A stretch of DNA of 37,132 nt from Chara braunii (lineage: Eukaryota > Streptophyta > Charophyceae > Charales > Characeae): contig BFEA01000066.1 in NCBI GenBank assembly GCA_003427395.1, positions 177,452 through 214,583 of the forward strand, given 5' to 3'. The notes beneath the pieces were generated by a model. That model saw nothing but the letters and a program-made list of their open reading frames with translations, ran no database searches and was not told the DNA's origin. The position numbers and the translations under genes were made by a program. The first letter of the stretch is position 1. Every line of letters starts with the position of its first letter. Of this stretch, positions 9,270 to 19,671 are shown piece by piece.

Positions 9270-9808
9270 ATGCCAGGAGCGGTAACTGACGAAGAGGAAG
9301 TAAATCGGGCATCCTTCGCGGGGACTATAACTTCGATTATTCGGATCCGAACCACTAGAGCGTTAGATACACTAGGTTGCCAACAATTGGCACAAAAAGC
9401 TATAGAACGCGAAAGACCAAGGGCACTGACACAAGTTAGAATAGAGAGTCGCATAGCCTACAGTGTGATGATCTGGACCCAGGGATGGATGAAGTGCGAC
9501 ATAGAAAAGGACGAGACAATCCGCGAAGCACGAACCCACGTGTAAGAGGAAGAGATGCAAAAAATGATGTCATCCTAGAGGTATACTTGGACCCAATTGA
9601 GAGAAAGGTGGAAAAGCTGCTAGCGAAATACCAAGAGTGGTGTGGCTCTACGGACGAAGCCGGCTTAGATAGAATGGAAAAAAGCGTGGAACGTCTCGTC
9701 GCAATCTATAGAGAGGAAAGGGAGAACATTATAGGATGGCGAAACGATTTCATTGCCAGACTCTTAAAGAAAGACCGAGAAGAATCTAACAAACAAAGGG
9801 ATGGCTAA
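9270..9808 (+). pseudogene. E2 accessory ORF 6, in two overlapping frames
   Basis: The first frame (ATG 9270 to TAA 9543-9545) encodes TSIIRIRTTRALDTL and QLAQKAIERERPRALTQVR. The second (9485-9808, frame -1 relative to the first) encodes AKNDVILEVYLDPIERKVEK, a predicted long helix with WCGSTDEAGLDRMEKSVERL, and ERENIIGWRNDF. The two read well as one protein with an indel near 9540, or as two genes overlapping by 61 bases. I see no slippery heptamer in the overlap, so decay is my preference. The family is not recognised. Confidence 0.4.
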
Positions 9809-10310
9809 TGTCGAACCTAGAAGGCAAAAGTTTAGTCTTTCAGGCAGAGCAGAAAGAGAAGGGTCCTTAGTACGAGTCCTAGTGGAAGCAGTACATAATG
9901 AGCAATTAAGCCAAGAAGAGGAAACCGAGTGCGCCACAAAAGCAATGATAGAAGTCAGGAAGTGTGTCGTCTGGAAAGCTGCAGGAGAGCTCTTTCTAGT
10001 AAGAATACAAATCCTCACTGTCAACCCTAGTGGACAAACAATCCCACGCACTTGGAGAGAGACGATAGCCACATCCATAAAAAAATTGAGAGAGGACACT
10101 CGAGCTCTAGGAGAGCTCGCGAACGTAGTAGTTGATGGGATATCCTTAAATACGTTGGAGGCAAACTCACACTACCTGCAAGCCGCCTTAGCTACCTCCT
10201 TAATCGTGAAAGTTGAAGGAAAAGACGAGGACTTCAACATATTGCAAGAACTACTAGAAGAATCGACGGAAAGGGTTAAAGTCGCCTTGGACCAACTTCT
10301 GGAAGAGTGA
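9801..10310 (+). CDS. E2 accessory ORF 7, unknown
   Basis: This 169-residue ORF has its ATG at 9801 overlapping the TAA of the previous frame (9806-9808). It is a soluble, mostly helical-looking protein: AVHNEQLSQEEETECATKAM, TWRETIATSIKKLREDTRAL and a C-terminal acidic helix EDFNILQELLEESTERVKVA. There is no transmembrane segment, zinc motif or catalytic signature. It ends ten bases before the gag ATG. It could be a structural or Gag-accessory protein, but that is only position-based. Confidence 0.45.
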   Translation: MANVEPRRQKFSLSGRAEREGSLVRVLVEAVHNEQLSQEEETECATKAMIEVRKCVVWKAAGELFLVRIQILTVNPSGQTIPRTWRETIATSIKKLREDTRALGELANVVVDGISLNTLEANSHYLQAALATSLIVKVEGKDEDFNILQELLEESTERVKVALDQLLEE

Positions 10311-10319
10311 GAAAAAAAT

Positions 10320-12593
10320 ATGGATGCGGAAGGAGTTTATTTATCTTCGATAGGCGGCGAAGTCAAAACACAGGAATCAAGGACCAGTACCCCAGTTAGG
10401 AAAATGACAACTAATGTCACAAAGGACGCCGAAAAATTGAGGAAGGCCCTAAAAGAGTTAGAAACTACAGCCACAGAACTCGAGGAACGGACTTCCAAGA
10501 GTGAAGGGTGGAGGAAAGACGTTCTAAACAGGAATAGAGTAGCCCGATTCTCGGATCCCGGCACAAGGGAACCATATAGGGAAACCACGAGTCAACCTTA
10601 CAGAATGGCGTATGCACCAGGCTCTTACGTGTCCCCCTTCTTGGGAGCCCAAGCCTTCCAATTACCGGCACTGTCCGGAATCCAAACAATCTTCACAGGA
10701 AAGAATATTTCAGAATTTTTAGATGACTGGGAGGTACTGGGGATGAGAGCGGAATGGAGCGATCAGAAGATGATTATAAATGTACTCCACCACACAGCCC
10801 CCAAGATAGATCGCGAAGTGAGAGAAGCCATTCCGGACAGTTGGCGTTGGCTAATATTCAGAGAAAGGATTACAAGAATCTTCGCATGTGATGAAACATC
10901 CTATTCAATAGAAGATCTCAAATAAATGAAAAAGCAGGAGGACGAGAGTCTAGTGACGTTCGCGAGGAGATATGAGAAGGCTTCGAATCCTCTAGTAGAA
11001 GGCGGATTTATGGGCGAAATAGAAAGATGCGGGATATTCCTAACATTCTTGTCTCGAGAAAAGCGAGAAAAGATTATGAGGGATCTTACCTCTAAGGTAA
11101 CGTTTAGCCAAGTCAAAGCCTTAGCCCATGACACCGAAGGCCAAAGCGCGAAGGCACACCTCGCGAGGGTTCTCGACAACCTAGGGAAATGAGTAAATAC
11201 AGAAAAAGGGGGAGAAAAATCGCAATTCGAGGATAGGAGACCCAAAGTCGAAGGAAGGGAAACCTACGCGAGCTCACCTAGAAGAGGGGACTCAGCCAAA
11301 AGCGAGGGCGAATGGAGGAAAGGAAACAAGAGCGACTGGAAAAAAAACAACGCAGAATGAGGAACCTCCAAGTGGTCAAATACAAAGGATAACAGGTGGA
11401 AGCCAAAAGATGAGATAGAGGCAAAAAAAACAGACAAACGAGAAGAGGAGATGGCAAAACAAATAGAAGTCCTAAAGGCGGCAGTAGAGAGACTGCAAAG
11501 TAATAACCAGAGAAAGGAGGAAACCCCTGTCCGGACCACGCGCAAGAAAACCGACCCTAGCCCAAAGCGAACGTGGAATGATAAAGCTTGTATGTACTGC
11601 GGAGACGAAGACCACCGCAAAAGAGATTGCCAAGCAATGTTAGATGCACTAAAAGAGGGGATTATTGAACTCGACGATCGAAAGTACGTCATGTGGGCTA
11701 ATGAAGGCAAACCGGTACCCTTATTACCCTCGATGAAGATTAATGTCGGTATCCGAAGGAGGAGGATGAATAAAGCAAACGGGAAGCAATCCCAAGATCA
11801 ATTACCAGCCAAGATCTCTCGAGTAACCTTCGAGGATGATTTCGACGAACCACCAGAAAACCCAGGTATAAGAATTTCATCCATTAAGTTTGAGGAGATG
11901 GTAAATAATGGAGAAGTCTACGTACGTATCCAAGGCATCAGCGAGATCGGCGAGTCAAGCGAGACCAAGAAAGAGGATCAGGATGAACCTATGACGGATG
12001 ACCAAATTGAGTCACCTAAGTCACCACAATCCCCTAGAAAAGGAGCGGCCAAGAAGTTTCAGCTAAAAAGCTCGCTAGACGAAGTTAACTTACGGGAACC
12101 CTTAAGAAGGGCCATGAATATGCCAATCCCTATCACCCTCAAGGAATTCACAGCAGGCTGTAGCCCGGCGAGGGATGAATTAATAGGTATGATGAAGAAA
12201 ACTACAGTACCGCTACCAGAGACAGCTTCTGGACAACAGAAGGAGGAGGTGAAAACCTCAGCCCTAACGGCACAAAACGAAGAAGACAAACAAGTACAAA
12301 CCAGTGAAAGCGGAAGCGACTACTTTTACGTCCTTGCCAGTGGAAAGCTCAACGTCACCGTCAATGTCATAGGGATGGAGGCCATAGTCGACGACGGATC
12401 CGAGTCCACCGTTTGTGAGGACAAGGTGGCCAGAAACCTTGGCTTAGAGGTAGACAGAAGCATAGCTATGACCATGATATCCACTAACAAACTCAAGCAA
12501 CCCGTACTTGGGGTATGCCACAAAGCCAAGATTGTAGTCGCTGGAGTGGAGGCCACTGTACCCGTCTTTACACTTGAGCACTGTTCGTCATAA
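10320..12593 (+). pseudogene. E2 gag-protease (three in-frame stops)
   Basis: A single frame from ATG 10320 to TAA 12591-12593 contains a helical N terminus (EKLRKALKELETTATELEER), a capsid-like core (FTGKNISEFLDDWEVLGMR), an ARRYEKA capsid segment, a CCHC zinc knuckle at 11589-11630 (CMYCGDEDHRKRDC) and an aspartic protease region with AIVDDGSESTVC, whose active-site triplet is Asp-Asp-Gly at 12390-12398 rather than the usual DSG or DTG. Stops occur at 10923-10925 (TAA), 11190-11192 (TGA) and 11358-11360 (TGA), without frameshift. The protease C terminus continues in another frame after about 12580. Gag and protease in one frame is normal for this group. Confidence 0.8.
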
Positions 12594-14805
12594 ATAATCC
12601 TTGGAAGGACATGGCTGATACGGGTCAACCCACCACCGAAAATAAGCGCGACGGAAGTCAGACGGTTACGATAGACGGACCTCAAGGTAGCAGGCTTACC
12701 TTGAAGACCGTCAACGAATTTGACAACCGTCATAAGATTTCATTACAAAATAGAGGACGACTGAACACGAGAAGTTGCCAAATGATATCTGAAGACCTTA
12801 CACTAGGACCGCATAAAGTGAGAGGAAAAAAAATTGACGTCGAGGACTTAGAAACTAAGTATGTGGTGGACGGAACAGTCTATGCGAAAGAGGCTGACGA
12901 CGAGGAATTCGGTGAATGTATAAACCTGCCTTTTCTGGAGGAATTCCCCCACACGGCGGGGGAAAAAGATACAAAACTGTAGCCTAGAAAGTCAAGCCAG
13001 CCGCGATCAGCCGTGATAGGACCGGGAAAATAGGGATCACTGAAGAAGAAATTACTAAGATGATCAGAAAACGAAAGGCCACTGAAGGGCAGAGAATTAC
13101 TGAAGACAGGTTAAAGAAAATGGATATAGGCGACGGAAATATAACGGAAAAGGAAAGAGAACTATAATAGAGACATTAAGAGCATGCGACAAGGCAGTAG
13201 TCTTTTGTGACGCAGAAAGAGGGCGAATAGATCCACGATATGTTAAACCTACAATAATCTATACGGTCCCTCATACTCCATGAAACGATGCGGGATGGAA
13301 GTGCGCACAAAAGGAAAAGAAGATGATAGTAGACTTCCTAAAGGAGAAGATAAGGACTTTCGTAGGAGAACCCTGCGAGAGCGCCTACGCCAATCGGTGG
13401 TTCTTCATAAGGAAATCAAACGGGAAACTACGATGGATACAGGACTTGCAGAAGACAAATAAGGTCACAGTGAGGGACATTGGGTCCATCAGTCTGCGAC
13501 CTTTTCTTGGGTTATGATGAGATACCGCTAGACTACAGAGACCGACATCTAACTGCGATGCATACACTGCTAGGCTTAGTTCAAATGATGGTGGTGCCGA
13601 TAGGGTGGACTAACGGTGTCGCAGTCTTTCAGAGAGCGATGGTCGCCGTTCTAGGGGAACTCTTACCAAATTTGGTAGAGGTTTTCCTGGATGACTTCTC
13701 GATCAAAGGACCATATGAGAAAGATGAGACAGAAGTGAGACCCGGAGTGAGGAAGTTCGTCACCACCCATGCAGAGGATATCAAGAAAGTACTAGTGAAG
13801 TTAGAAGACGCGAACCTTACGGTCAGTGGAACAAAAAGCAGATGGGCAGTATCCTCTATAAAGATATTAGGTTATATCTGCGACAAGGATGACAGACGCC
13901 TAGATCCGGCAAAGTTAGAAAAACTTATGAAATGGCCTACTCCCCTCCGACATATTACAGACATACGCCAGTTCCTAGGAGTGGTCGGTTTCTGGAGGAA
14001 TTTCATAAAAGGCTATGCTGCAAAGGCCGAACCCCTAAGAAAGCTCTTGCGGAAGGGAGTGGAATGAAAATGGACAAGTGAACAGGAGGACACCGTAAGA
14101 ACGTTAAAGGATGAGTTTAAGGAAGGAGGTCAAGTTCTTGGAGTACCTTACTTCGAAGACGAAGAAAATCGGTCATTCGTGGTATGTACGGCTGCGGAAC
14201 TAGCCTCTGTTGGTGGAGTCTTGGCTCAAAAGGATCAGGCCGGCAATGAGAGGCCTCTCACATTTGAGAGTAAAACCTTAAACGCCACCGAGAGGAACTA
14301 CTCACAATTTAAGAAAGAAGTTCTAGGAGTGTTACACTGTTTAAATATTTTTCGACATTATATTTACGGGCGAAGGTTCGTACTGCAGGTTGATCCGACG
14401 GCGGTGGCAACTGTCTTATAAAAAGACTTCTCATTAACAGACCCAACGCTCACCAGGTGGCTCATGCATATAAGGATGTTTGACTACGTAGTTGAGCAAA
14501 TATCGGGGGCTAAGAATTCAGTTGCTGATGGCCTCTCGCGAATCCCACTAGAAGAGGGAGACCTAGGGTCGCCAAATGGTATTGACAAGTTTTTACAAAT
14601 GGACATCAACTCCTTAAAAATCGAACCCGCTGCAGGAGAAACTTCTTTATTCCTTGAGAATTTATACATAGGCAAGTATCATCAGATAGGGCGTTACCTT
14701 ATGGGCGAAATTGAATTAGATGATAAACTTAGAAAAGAAACCAGCAGTATTTTCTCAAGGCAGACCATCTCTTTAAGAGACCACTTAAAAATGGAATGCC
14801 AATGA
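12594..14805 (+). pseudogene. E2 reverse transcriptase-RNase H (broken, divergent)
   Basis: Pieces in order: protease-RT linker (12611-12982), connector with ETLRACDKAVVFCDAERGR (near 13170), RT start EPCESAYANRWFFIRKSNG (about 13365), then DLFLGYDEIPLDYRDRHL, VVPIGWTNGVAVFQRAM and FLDD at 13684-13695. RNase H follows: FVVCTAAELA near 14175, where the first catalytic Asp appears as Ala, then FESKTLNATERNYSQFKKE. Breaks: frameshifts near 12580, 12960, 13160 and 14745, TGA at 13281-13283 and 14065-14067, TAA at 14419-14421, and a deletion near 13490 that removes sequence between the VRDIGSI and DLFLGYDE motifs. The GWTN and FLDD variants distinguish it from E1, E3 and E5. Confidence 0.82.
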
Positions 14806-16386
14806 GAGTGGTATGTGACGAAAGCGAACACCAAAAGATTATCACCGAACTTCACGACGGCATAGTCGGGGGACATAGAGGAGTTAAAAGCACGTTTGAG
14901 AAGGTCAGAAACCTTTACTGGTGGGATGATTTATATAAGGACATCGAATCATACTGTCTAACATGCGTAGAATGTCAAAAGAGGGCTGTAGTCAAATATA
15001 AAGAGCCTTGTTCCCTTCCTATCCAACAGCAGTAGGCCAGAAAGTTCACGTAGACCTAGTTAAGATGCCCAAGGGAGAAGGAGGGATGAACTATATCATG
15101 GATATTAGAGATGATTTGACTGGGTTTGTGGAGGCATGGCCACTACGTCAAAAAGCTGGTAAAGCAGTTAGTCAACACTTGACTGAATATATTACTCGTT
15201 ACGGCTGCGTCGGAAAGATTGTCATGGATAGGGGATCGGAGTTTATGGCTAAGGAAGTCCAAGAATTTCTCCAAAGAGCAGAAATACGAGTATCGCTATC
15301 CACGGCATATCATCCTCAAACTAACGCTCCTGTAGAAAGGGGTCACCAGTCTCTAGTCAATGCGCTTGCAAAATGGTGCGAAGTGGAAGGAGAAGAACTG
15401 CCCGAAATATTTGAAATTCGTCGTCTGGGCAGATAACATTACGGTTCGCTCAACTACAGGATACCCGCCCTACACGTTATGGTTTGGACGCCATTGTCCC
15501 TTACCTATAAAATTTAATATTGACTATTGGTAGACGATTGACTGGGAAGAGATCTCCACTAGGGGCCGCAAGAATCAAACAAATAGCCGAAACTCTTGAG
15601 GATAGTATCCTAGACACCATAGACAGGCTAAAGATCCAGAGAGGAAAAGAGAAAAAAAGATGGGACAGAAATCTCCGGGTCAGACAAGAAGGGATACCTA
15701 CGGGGAACCTAGTCCTGCTCTATGACTCCACATTAGAGAGAACATGGACAGGGAAGCTAGCAAACAGATGGATGGGGCCCTACAGAGTGGTCAAAAGACT
15801 CGAAGGCGAAGCCTACTTAATAGAGGAATTAGACGGCACAAGATGGAAGGAACCAGTGAATGGAGCCCGCCTTAAAGTATTTAAAGACAGAAAAGAGCCT
15901 ATTCCACGTACGGGAAAAGTCAAGCAGACCAATGAGGTCCATAGGCACCCAAAAAAAGGTAAGAAGAAGGATGAACCCTTAGAAGAACCCACGACATCAA
16001 CCACCTCTGAAGTAGGGGAGTCCTCAAATCGGCACGTAGAAGAACCTACGACACAACCCAATCCTCAAGTACCAGAGTCCTCTAGACGATCTTCAAAAAA
16101 GACACAAGACAAACTGTTAGGGGTCCAACATACACAACGGAAACACACCAAGAAAAGGAAGTCCGAGATCGAGAAATTGGCGGCGACAAAAAAAGACAAG
16201 AAGAGGAAGGCTAAACAAGTCATCAGAAATGCCTTAACGGTAGAAAAAACAAAAAACAAGCACAACCGACATGTTAGACACACTCCAACAGACAAACGCT
16301 TAGGGGTAAAAAAGAAGGCAACTAAGAGAAAGTCAGGCAAGAAGGAAAAACAAAAGAAAGGCGTCCGGCCAGGACAAAGAGGATGA
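14796..16386 (+). pseudogene. E2 integrase with Lys/Arg-rich tail (broken)
   Basis: The HHCC module (HDGIVGGHRGVKSTF ... CLTCVECQKR, 14850-14990) is followed, after a frameshift near 15010, by a core with Asp in HVDLVKMP, Asp in IVMDRGSEF and Glu in HPQTNAPVERGHQ. Further shifts occur near 15420 and TAG near 15530. The last open frame (15520-16386) has the GPY/F-like region NRWMGPYRVVKRLEGEAYL, two copies of an EEPTT..EV.ESS.R repeat, then about 100 residues extremely rich in Lys and Arg (for example KKTQDK, KHTKKRKSEIEK, KKDKKRKAK, KKKATKRKSGKKEKQKK). No chromodomain is seen; the tail looks like a nuclear-localisation or nucleic-acid-binding extension. Confidence 0.82.
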
Positions 16387-16480
16387 TCTTAGGTTGATGG
16401 GTAGAGGTTAGGAGTCATCGATATTCCACATTCTTTCCTCCTTCAACTGCCAAGATTCGCTCGCCGAGAACGTCGAGAAT

Positions 16481-16493
16481 GGGGGGGGGGGGC
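16481..16493 (+). other. Polypurine tract of E2
   Basis: Twelve consecutive G (16481-16492), then one C, then TGTTGTCGGG. The G run directly before a TG start is the expected position of the plus-strand primer. It lies 95 bases after the integrase stop. Confidence 0.7.
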
Positions 16494-17345
16494 TGTTGTC
16501 GGGCGGCTCCAATACTAAGCCGCCCTTTACTTCCTTTATAAGGGCATGCAACGAGAACCCCACTCGACAGTATTCTACCTGGCCGGGGTTCACCGGCCGT
16601 GAGGCACACCAACGCCATGACCATCGGGGCCACCAATGTTTTCCGATCGTGCGACGAGACGGCACTCCGAAGAGCGGGGCGGTGATATCCTTGTTTGGCA
16701 TTGTTTTGCATGACCAGGACTCACCGACACCAAGGCAGACCAACGGTACAATCGAGGGGGGCTACTTTACCTAGTCGGGACTCACCGACCATGACGCTGG
16801 CTGGCGCTACGGGCAAGGGGGCCACTCGGCCGGTTGGATTTTCCTTCGAAGGGGCGGTCCCGCTAAGACGCGGGGATGATGGGACCAGTTTTCACTTACG
16901 GGGCCCGGCTCGATTTTCCTCTAAGAGCGATACCGCTACTGCGTGGGGACCGCCTAGGCCCGGACGGCCTGGGACAGGCCCGGAAGTAGGCTCGGTACCA
17001 GGGCGCTGCAAAGGGCCCGGTTCCCGAGGCGAAGGCCCTTTTCGCCCGGGACTTTTCGGGGGCCCAATCAGGCTTGGGCACAACCCCGGTACCGAGGCGC
17101 TGCAAGTGATTCGACAGCCTCGGTGCACCAAAAGCCGGGCACACACTTGTGGGAAGGGCCCGACGGGGTACTTAAGCCAAACCGGGCCCAAGAGTGGGAC
17201 ATTCTTCGCATGCAAAAACAGAGGCGCACGAGACAGGCGCACGGGACTTCTCGCACGCACGGGCAGGAGGCGCACGAGGGACCAAGAGTGAGAGACAGAC
17301 ATCCGGAAGATAGGAGCGTACGGGACAGGTACGTAGAGGGGCGCA
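16494..17345 (+). repeat. Putative 3' LTR start of E2 and GC-rich continuation
   Basis: The LTR start TGTTGTC is followed by an 8-bp inverted repeat GGGCGGCT / AGCCGCCC (16501-16525) and a TATA-like TTTATAAGG at 16536-16544. A motif like GACTCACCGAC recurs near 16578, 16720 and 16779. The rest is GC-rich with no credible gene. The LTR end is not defined; it could extend as far as about 19592. Confidence 0.5.
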
Positions 17346-17349
17346 CGGA

Positions 17350-18130
17350 GGATCAGGTACGCGCACCTGCGCACCAGGGGAGAGGGCCGTAGGGAAGCCG
17401 TGAGCACCCACGGGCGCCCGCGCACCTCGGGGGAGAGCCGCGGGGAGCCGCACGCACCTGCACGCACCTGCGCACCAGGGAAGAGGGCCGCAGGGAAGCC
17501 GCGCGCACCCACGCGCACCCGCGCACCTGGGGGGAGAGCCGCGGGGAGCCACACGCACCTGCGCGCACCCGCACACCAAGGAAGAGGGCCGCATGGGAGC
17601 CGCTCGCACCCGCGCGCACCCGCGCACCTGGGGGGAGAGCCGCGGGGAGCCGAACGCACCTGCGCGCACCCGCGCACCAGGGAAGAGGGCCGCAGGGGAG
17701 CCGTGCGCACCTGCGCACCAAGGGAGAGAGCCGCGGGGGTAGCCGCTCGCACCTGCGCGCACCCGCGCACCAGGGGAGAGGGCCGCATGGGAGCGTGCGC
17801 ACCTGCACACCAGGGGAGAGGGCCGCAAGGGAGCCGCGTGCACCTGCGCACACCCGCGCGCCTGGGGAGAAGGTCGCAGGGGAGCCGCGCGCACCTGCGC
17901 GCGCTCGCTCACCAGGGGGGAGAGCCGGGGGGAGCCGCGCGCACCCGCGCGCGCCCGCGCACCAAGGGAGAGAGCCGCGGGGAGCTACGCGCGCCTGCGC
18001 ACCCGCGCACCTGGGGAGAGAGCCGCAAGGAGCCACCCGCACCTGCGCGCACCCGCGCGCGGAGGGAGAGAGCTGCGCGACACAACGCGCACCTGAGCAC
18101 CAGCGGGATTAGCCGCGCGGCACAACGCGC
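17350..18130. repeat. GC-rich minisatellite, ~50-bp unit
   Basis: About fourteen to fifteen tandem units of roughly 50 bp. In the first half two subtypes alternate: one with CACCTGGGGGGAGAGCCGCG and one with CACCAGGGAAGAGGGCCGCA, so the repeat at 17470-17720 has a period of about 101 bp at the higher order. Later units blur. The long open frames on both strands across this block (to 343 residues) are by-products of GC richness and absence of A/T-rich stops. Confidence 0.85.
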
Positions 18131-18599
18131 GCCCCGCGCACCTGCGCACCAGCCCACTTGGAAGATCTGGCGGGGGAGTGCGAGTGACAGCGTCTGCACA
18201 CCCGCGCACTTGAATACCCGGGCAGGGGGACGAGCGTGGCAGCAACCACTCATCCGCGCACTTGCATGCTGGTACAATCGGGCAAAAGGACGAGCGCGGC
18301 GGCGCCTACTCACCTGCGCACTTGGACGACCGGACGTGAGACAAGAAGGCTCCTTTGGGCGCATTTCAGTACCGGACGGACCGGGCCTTTTGGGAGCACG
18401 ACAAGAGCACCAGGAGAACCGGGCCATTTGACGAACTGACCCCCGTACTGAGCGTTGGCGAGCCTAAGAGGCACTTTTCGAGAGGGCGCACCCCGAACGA
18501 GCGCATTCCGAAGGGCGCGTTCTTATTGAAGAGGCACATCTCCGAACTGGACCTTCCGCAGAGGGACGTATTCCGAACCAGGCCTTTGGGTGGGAGTAC
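18131..18599. other. GC-rich spacer, no gene seen
   Basis: This is transitional sequence between the two minisatellites. It has a few degenerate GCGCACCTGCGCACC pieces at its left side and no motif-bearing frame. Confidence 0.4.
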
Positions 18600-19060
18600 A
18601 CCCGAACCAAACTTTACCAGAGAGGCACTTACCGGAAGGGTGCTCTACCAGAGGGGTACTTTACCGGAGGGATACTTTACCGGAAGGGGACTTACCGGAG
18701 GGGTACTCTACCGAAGGGGCTCTTTATCAAAGGGACATTTTGTCGAAGGGACACATTGCCGGAGGGGTCACTTTACCGAAGAGACATTTCACCGAAGGGG
18801 TATTTTGCCCAAGGGCACTTTACCGAGCGGACACTTTTACCAAGCGAACACTTTTACCGAATGGGCACTTTTACCGAGCGGAAACTTTATCGAGCGGACA
18901 CTTTTACCGAGCGGACACTTTACCCAGCGGGCACTTTTACCAGGTGGGGACTTTTACCGAGCGGACACTTTACCGAGCGGGCGCTTTACTGGAGGGGCAC
19001 TTTACCGAAGGGGCACATTCCCGAAGGGGTACTTTTGTGAAGCGGGCCATCTGAAGAGTT
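18600..19060 (+). repeat. Minisatellite, ~18-bp unit (ACTTTTACCGAGCGGAC type)
   Basis: About two dozen degenerate copies of an 18-19 bp unit around TTACCGAGCGGACACTTT. The central part (18820-18980) is most regular; the left part uses a variant with TACCGGAGGGGTACTTTACC. All three plus frames stay open over the array and give repetitive peptides, which I do not regard as proteins. Confidence 0.8.
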
Positions 19061-19061
19061 A

Positions 19062-19215
19062 CGATTGAACGGGGCTTCTCGAGTAGGTACTTTCGTGAAG
19101 CGGGCTCTCCGAAGAGGTACATTCTGAACCGGGCTTTCCGAACAGGTACATTTTGAACGAGGTTTTCCGAGGGGGTACGTTTTGAACTGGGATATTCGAA
19201 CCAGGGCACTCGAGA
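19062..19215 (+). repeat. Short tandem repeat, ~30-bp unit
   Basis: Four to five degenerate copies containing TTCCGAACAGGTACATTTTG and GAACCGGGCT, with a period near 30 bp. It directly follows the 18-bp array and shares GAAG/GGTAC words with it, so the two arrays may have a common origin. Confidence 0.65.
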
Positions 19216-19671
19216 TAAGGCGACCGCACGGAGGTATGGTCACAGTAGACCTCGAGCTCTGGCCCTGATGGGCAAGGGAGGCGACATCTGACACTGAGAG
19301 TTCGAGTACGGTCCCTTGGGATCGACGGGCGCGAAATAGGCGCCATCCAGTCGGGAGAAGGATTAGGCGACGCCTGTTAACTAGATCTGTGGGAACTCAG
19401 ACAGACTTTCCAGACATACGGGCGAGATGTACGGCTGAGGCTGGAACCACTGCTTCACATCCTATCATTTTGGACTGAATGAAACTACTTCTTTTATTCC
19501 TTCCAGACAGTGTTTCGTGAGTTTCGTCTTGCATTGGTCTCAGTCTGTTACGGTCCTTGTTTTCATGGGTGTGGACTGACGCGTTTTGTGCAGGTTATAG
19601 GAGCCCCGACCGACCCTCCCGCGGGTGACAGACGTGGCGCGAGGTGTGTCGGCAGACCCCTTCTGCCAGTC
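19216..19671. other. Spacer up to E3 breakpoint, no gene seen
   Basis: No coding motif is present. At 19587-19604 the sequence reads TTGTGCA then GGTTATAGGAGC, which matches the initiator-tRNA primer site TGGTATCAGAGC at 8 of 12 places and could be a decayed LTR end plus primer site. The RT homology of E3 begins abruptly at about 19672. Confidence 0.35.

Larger units (their letters stand above)
6672..16493 (+). mobile_element. E2: divergent Ty3/gypsy element with accessory ORFs
   Basis: This plus-strand element shows a run of small ORFs (6672-10310), then gag-protease (10320-12593), RT-RNase H (12594-14805) and integrase (14796-16386), ending at a polypurine tract with twelve G and an LTR start at 16494. 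Its 5' LTR and primer-binding site are missing where it abuts E1. The pol type (GWTN in place of the common FGL.NAP, FLDD, EPCESAYANRWFF) reminds me of a Ty3 lineage common in basidiomycete fungi; that is memory, not a search. Several kilobases of extra ORFs ahead of gag are far outside usual Ty3 organisation. Confidence 0.8.

Noticed and set aside
9485-9545. Programmed -1 frameshift between overlapping ORFs
   Set aside because: No slippery heptamer fits the zero frame; a simple indel is enough.
17172-18431. Long open frames on both strands (up to 343 residues)
   Set aside because: They lie in a GC-rich minisatellite, overlap in several frames at once and give only low-complexity peptides.
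18355-19068. 237-residue plus-strand ORF and its shadows
   Set aside because: All three plus frames are open over an 18-bp repeat; the peptides are simple repeats with no motif.
19593-19604. Primer-binding site for E3
   Set aside because: Only 8 of 12 bases fit the initiator-tRNA site and the LTR before it does not match the E3 3' LTR start; kept only as a hint.
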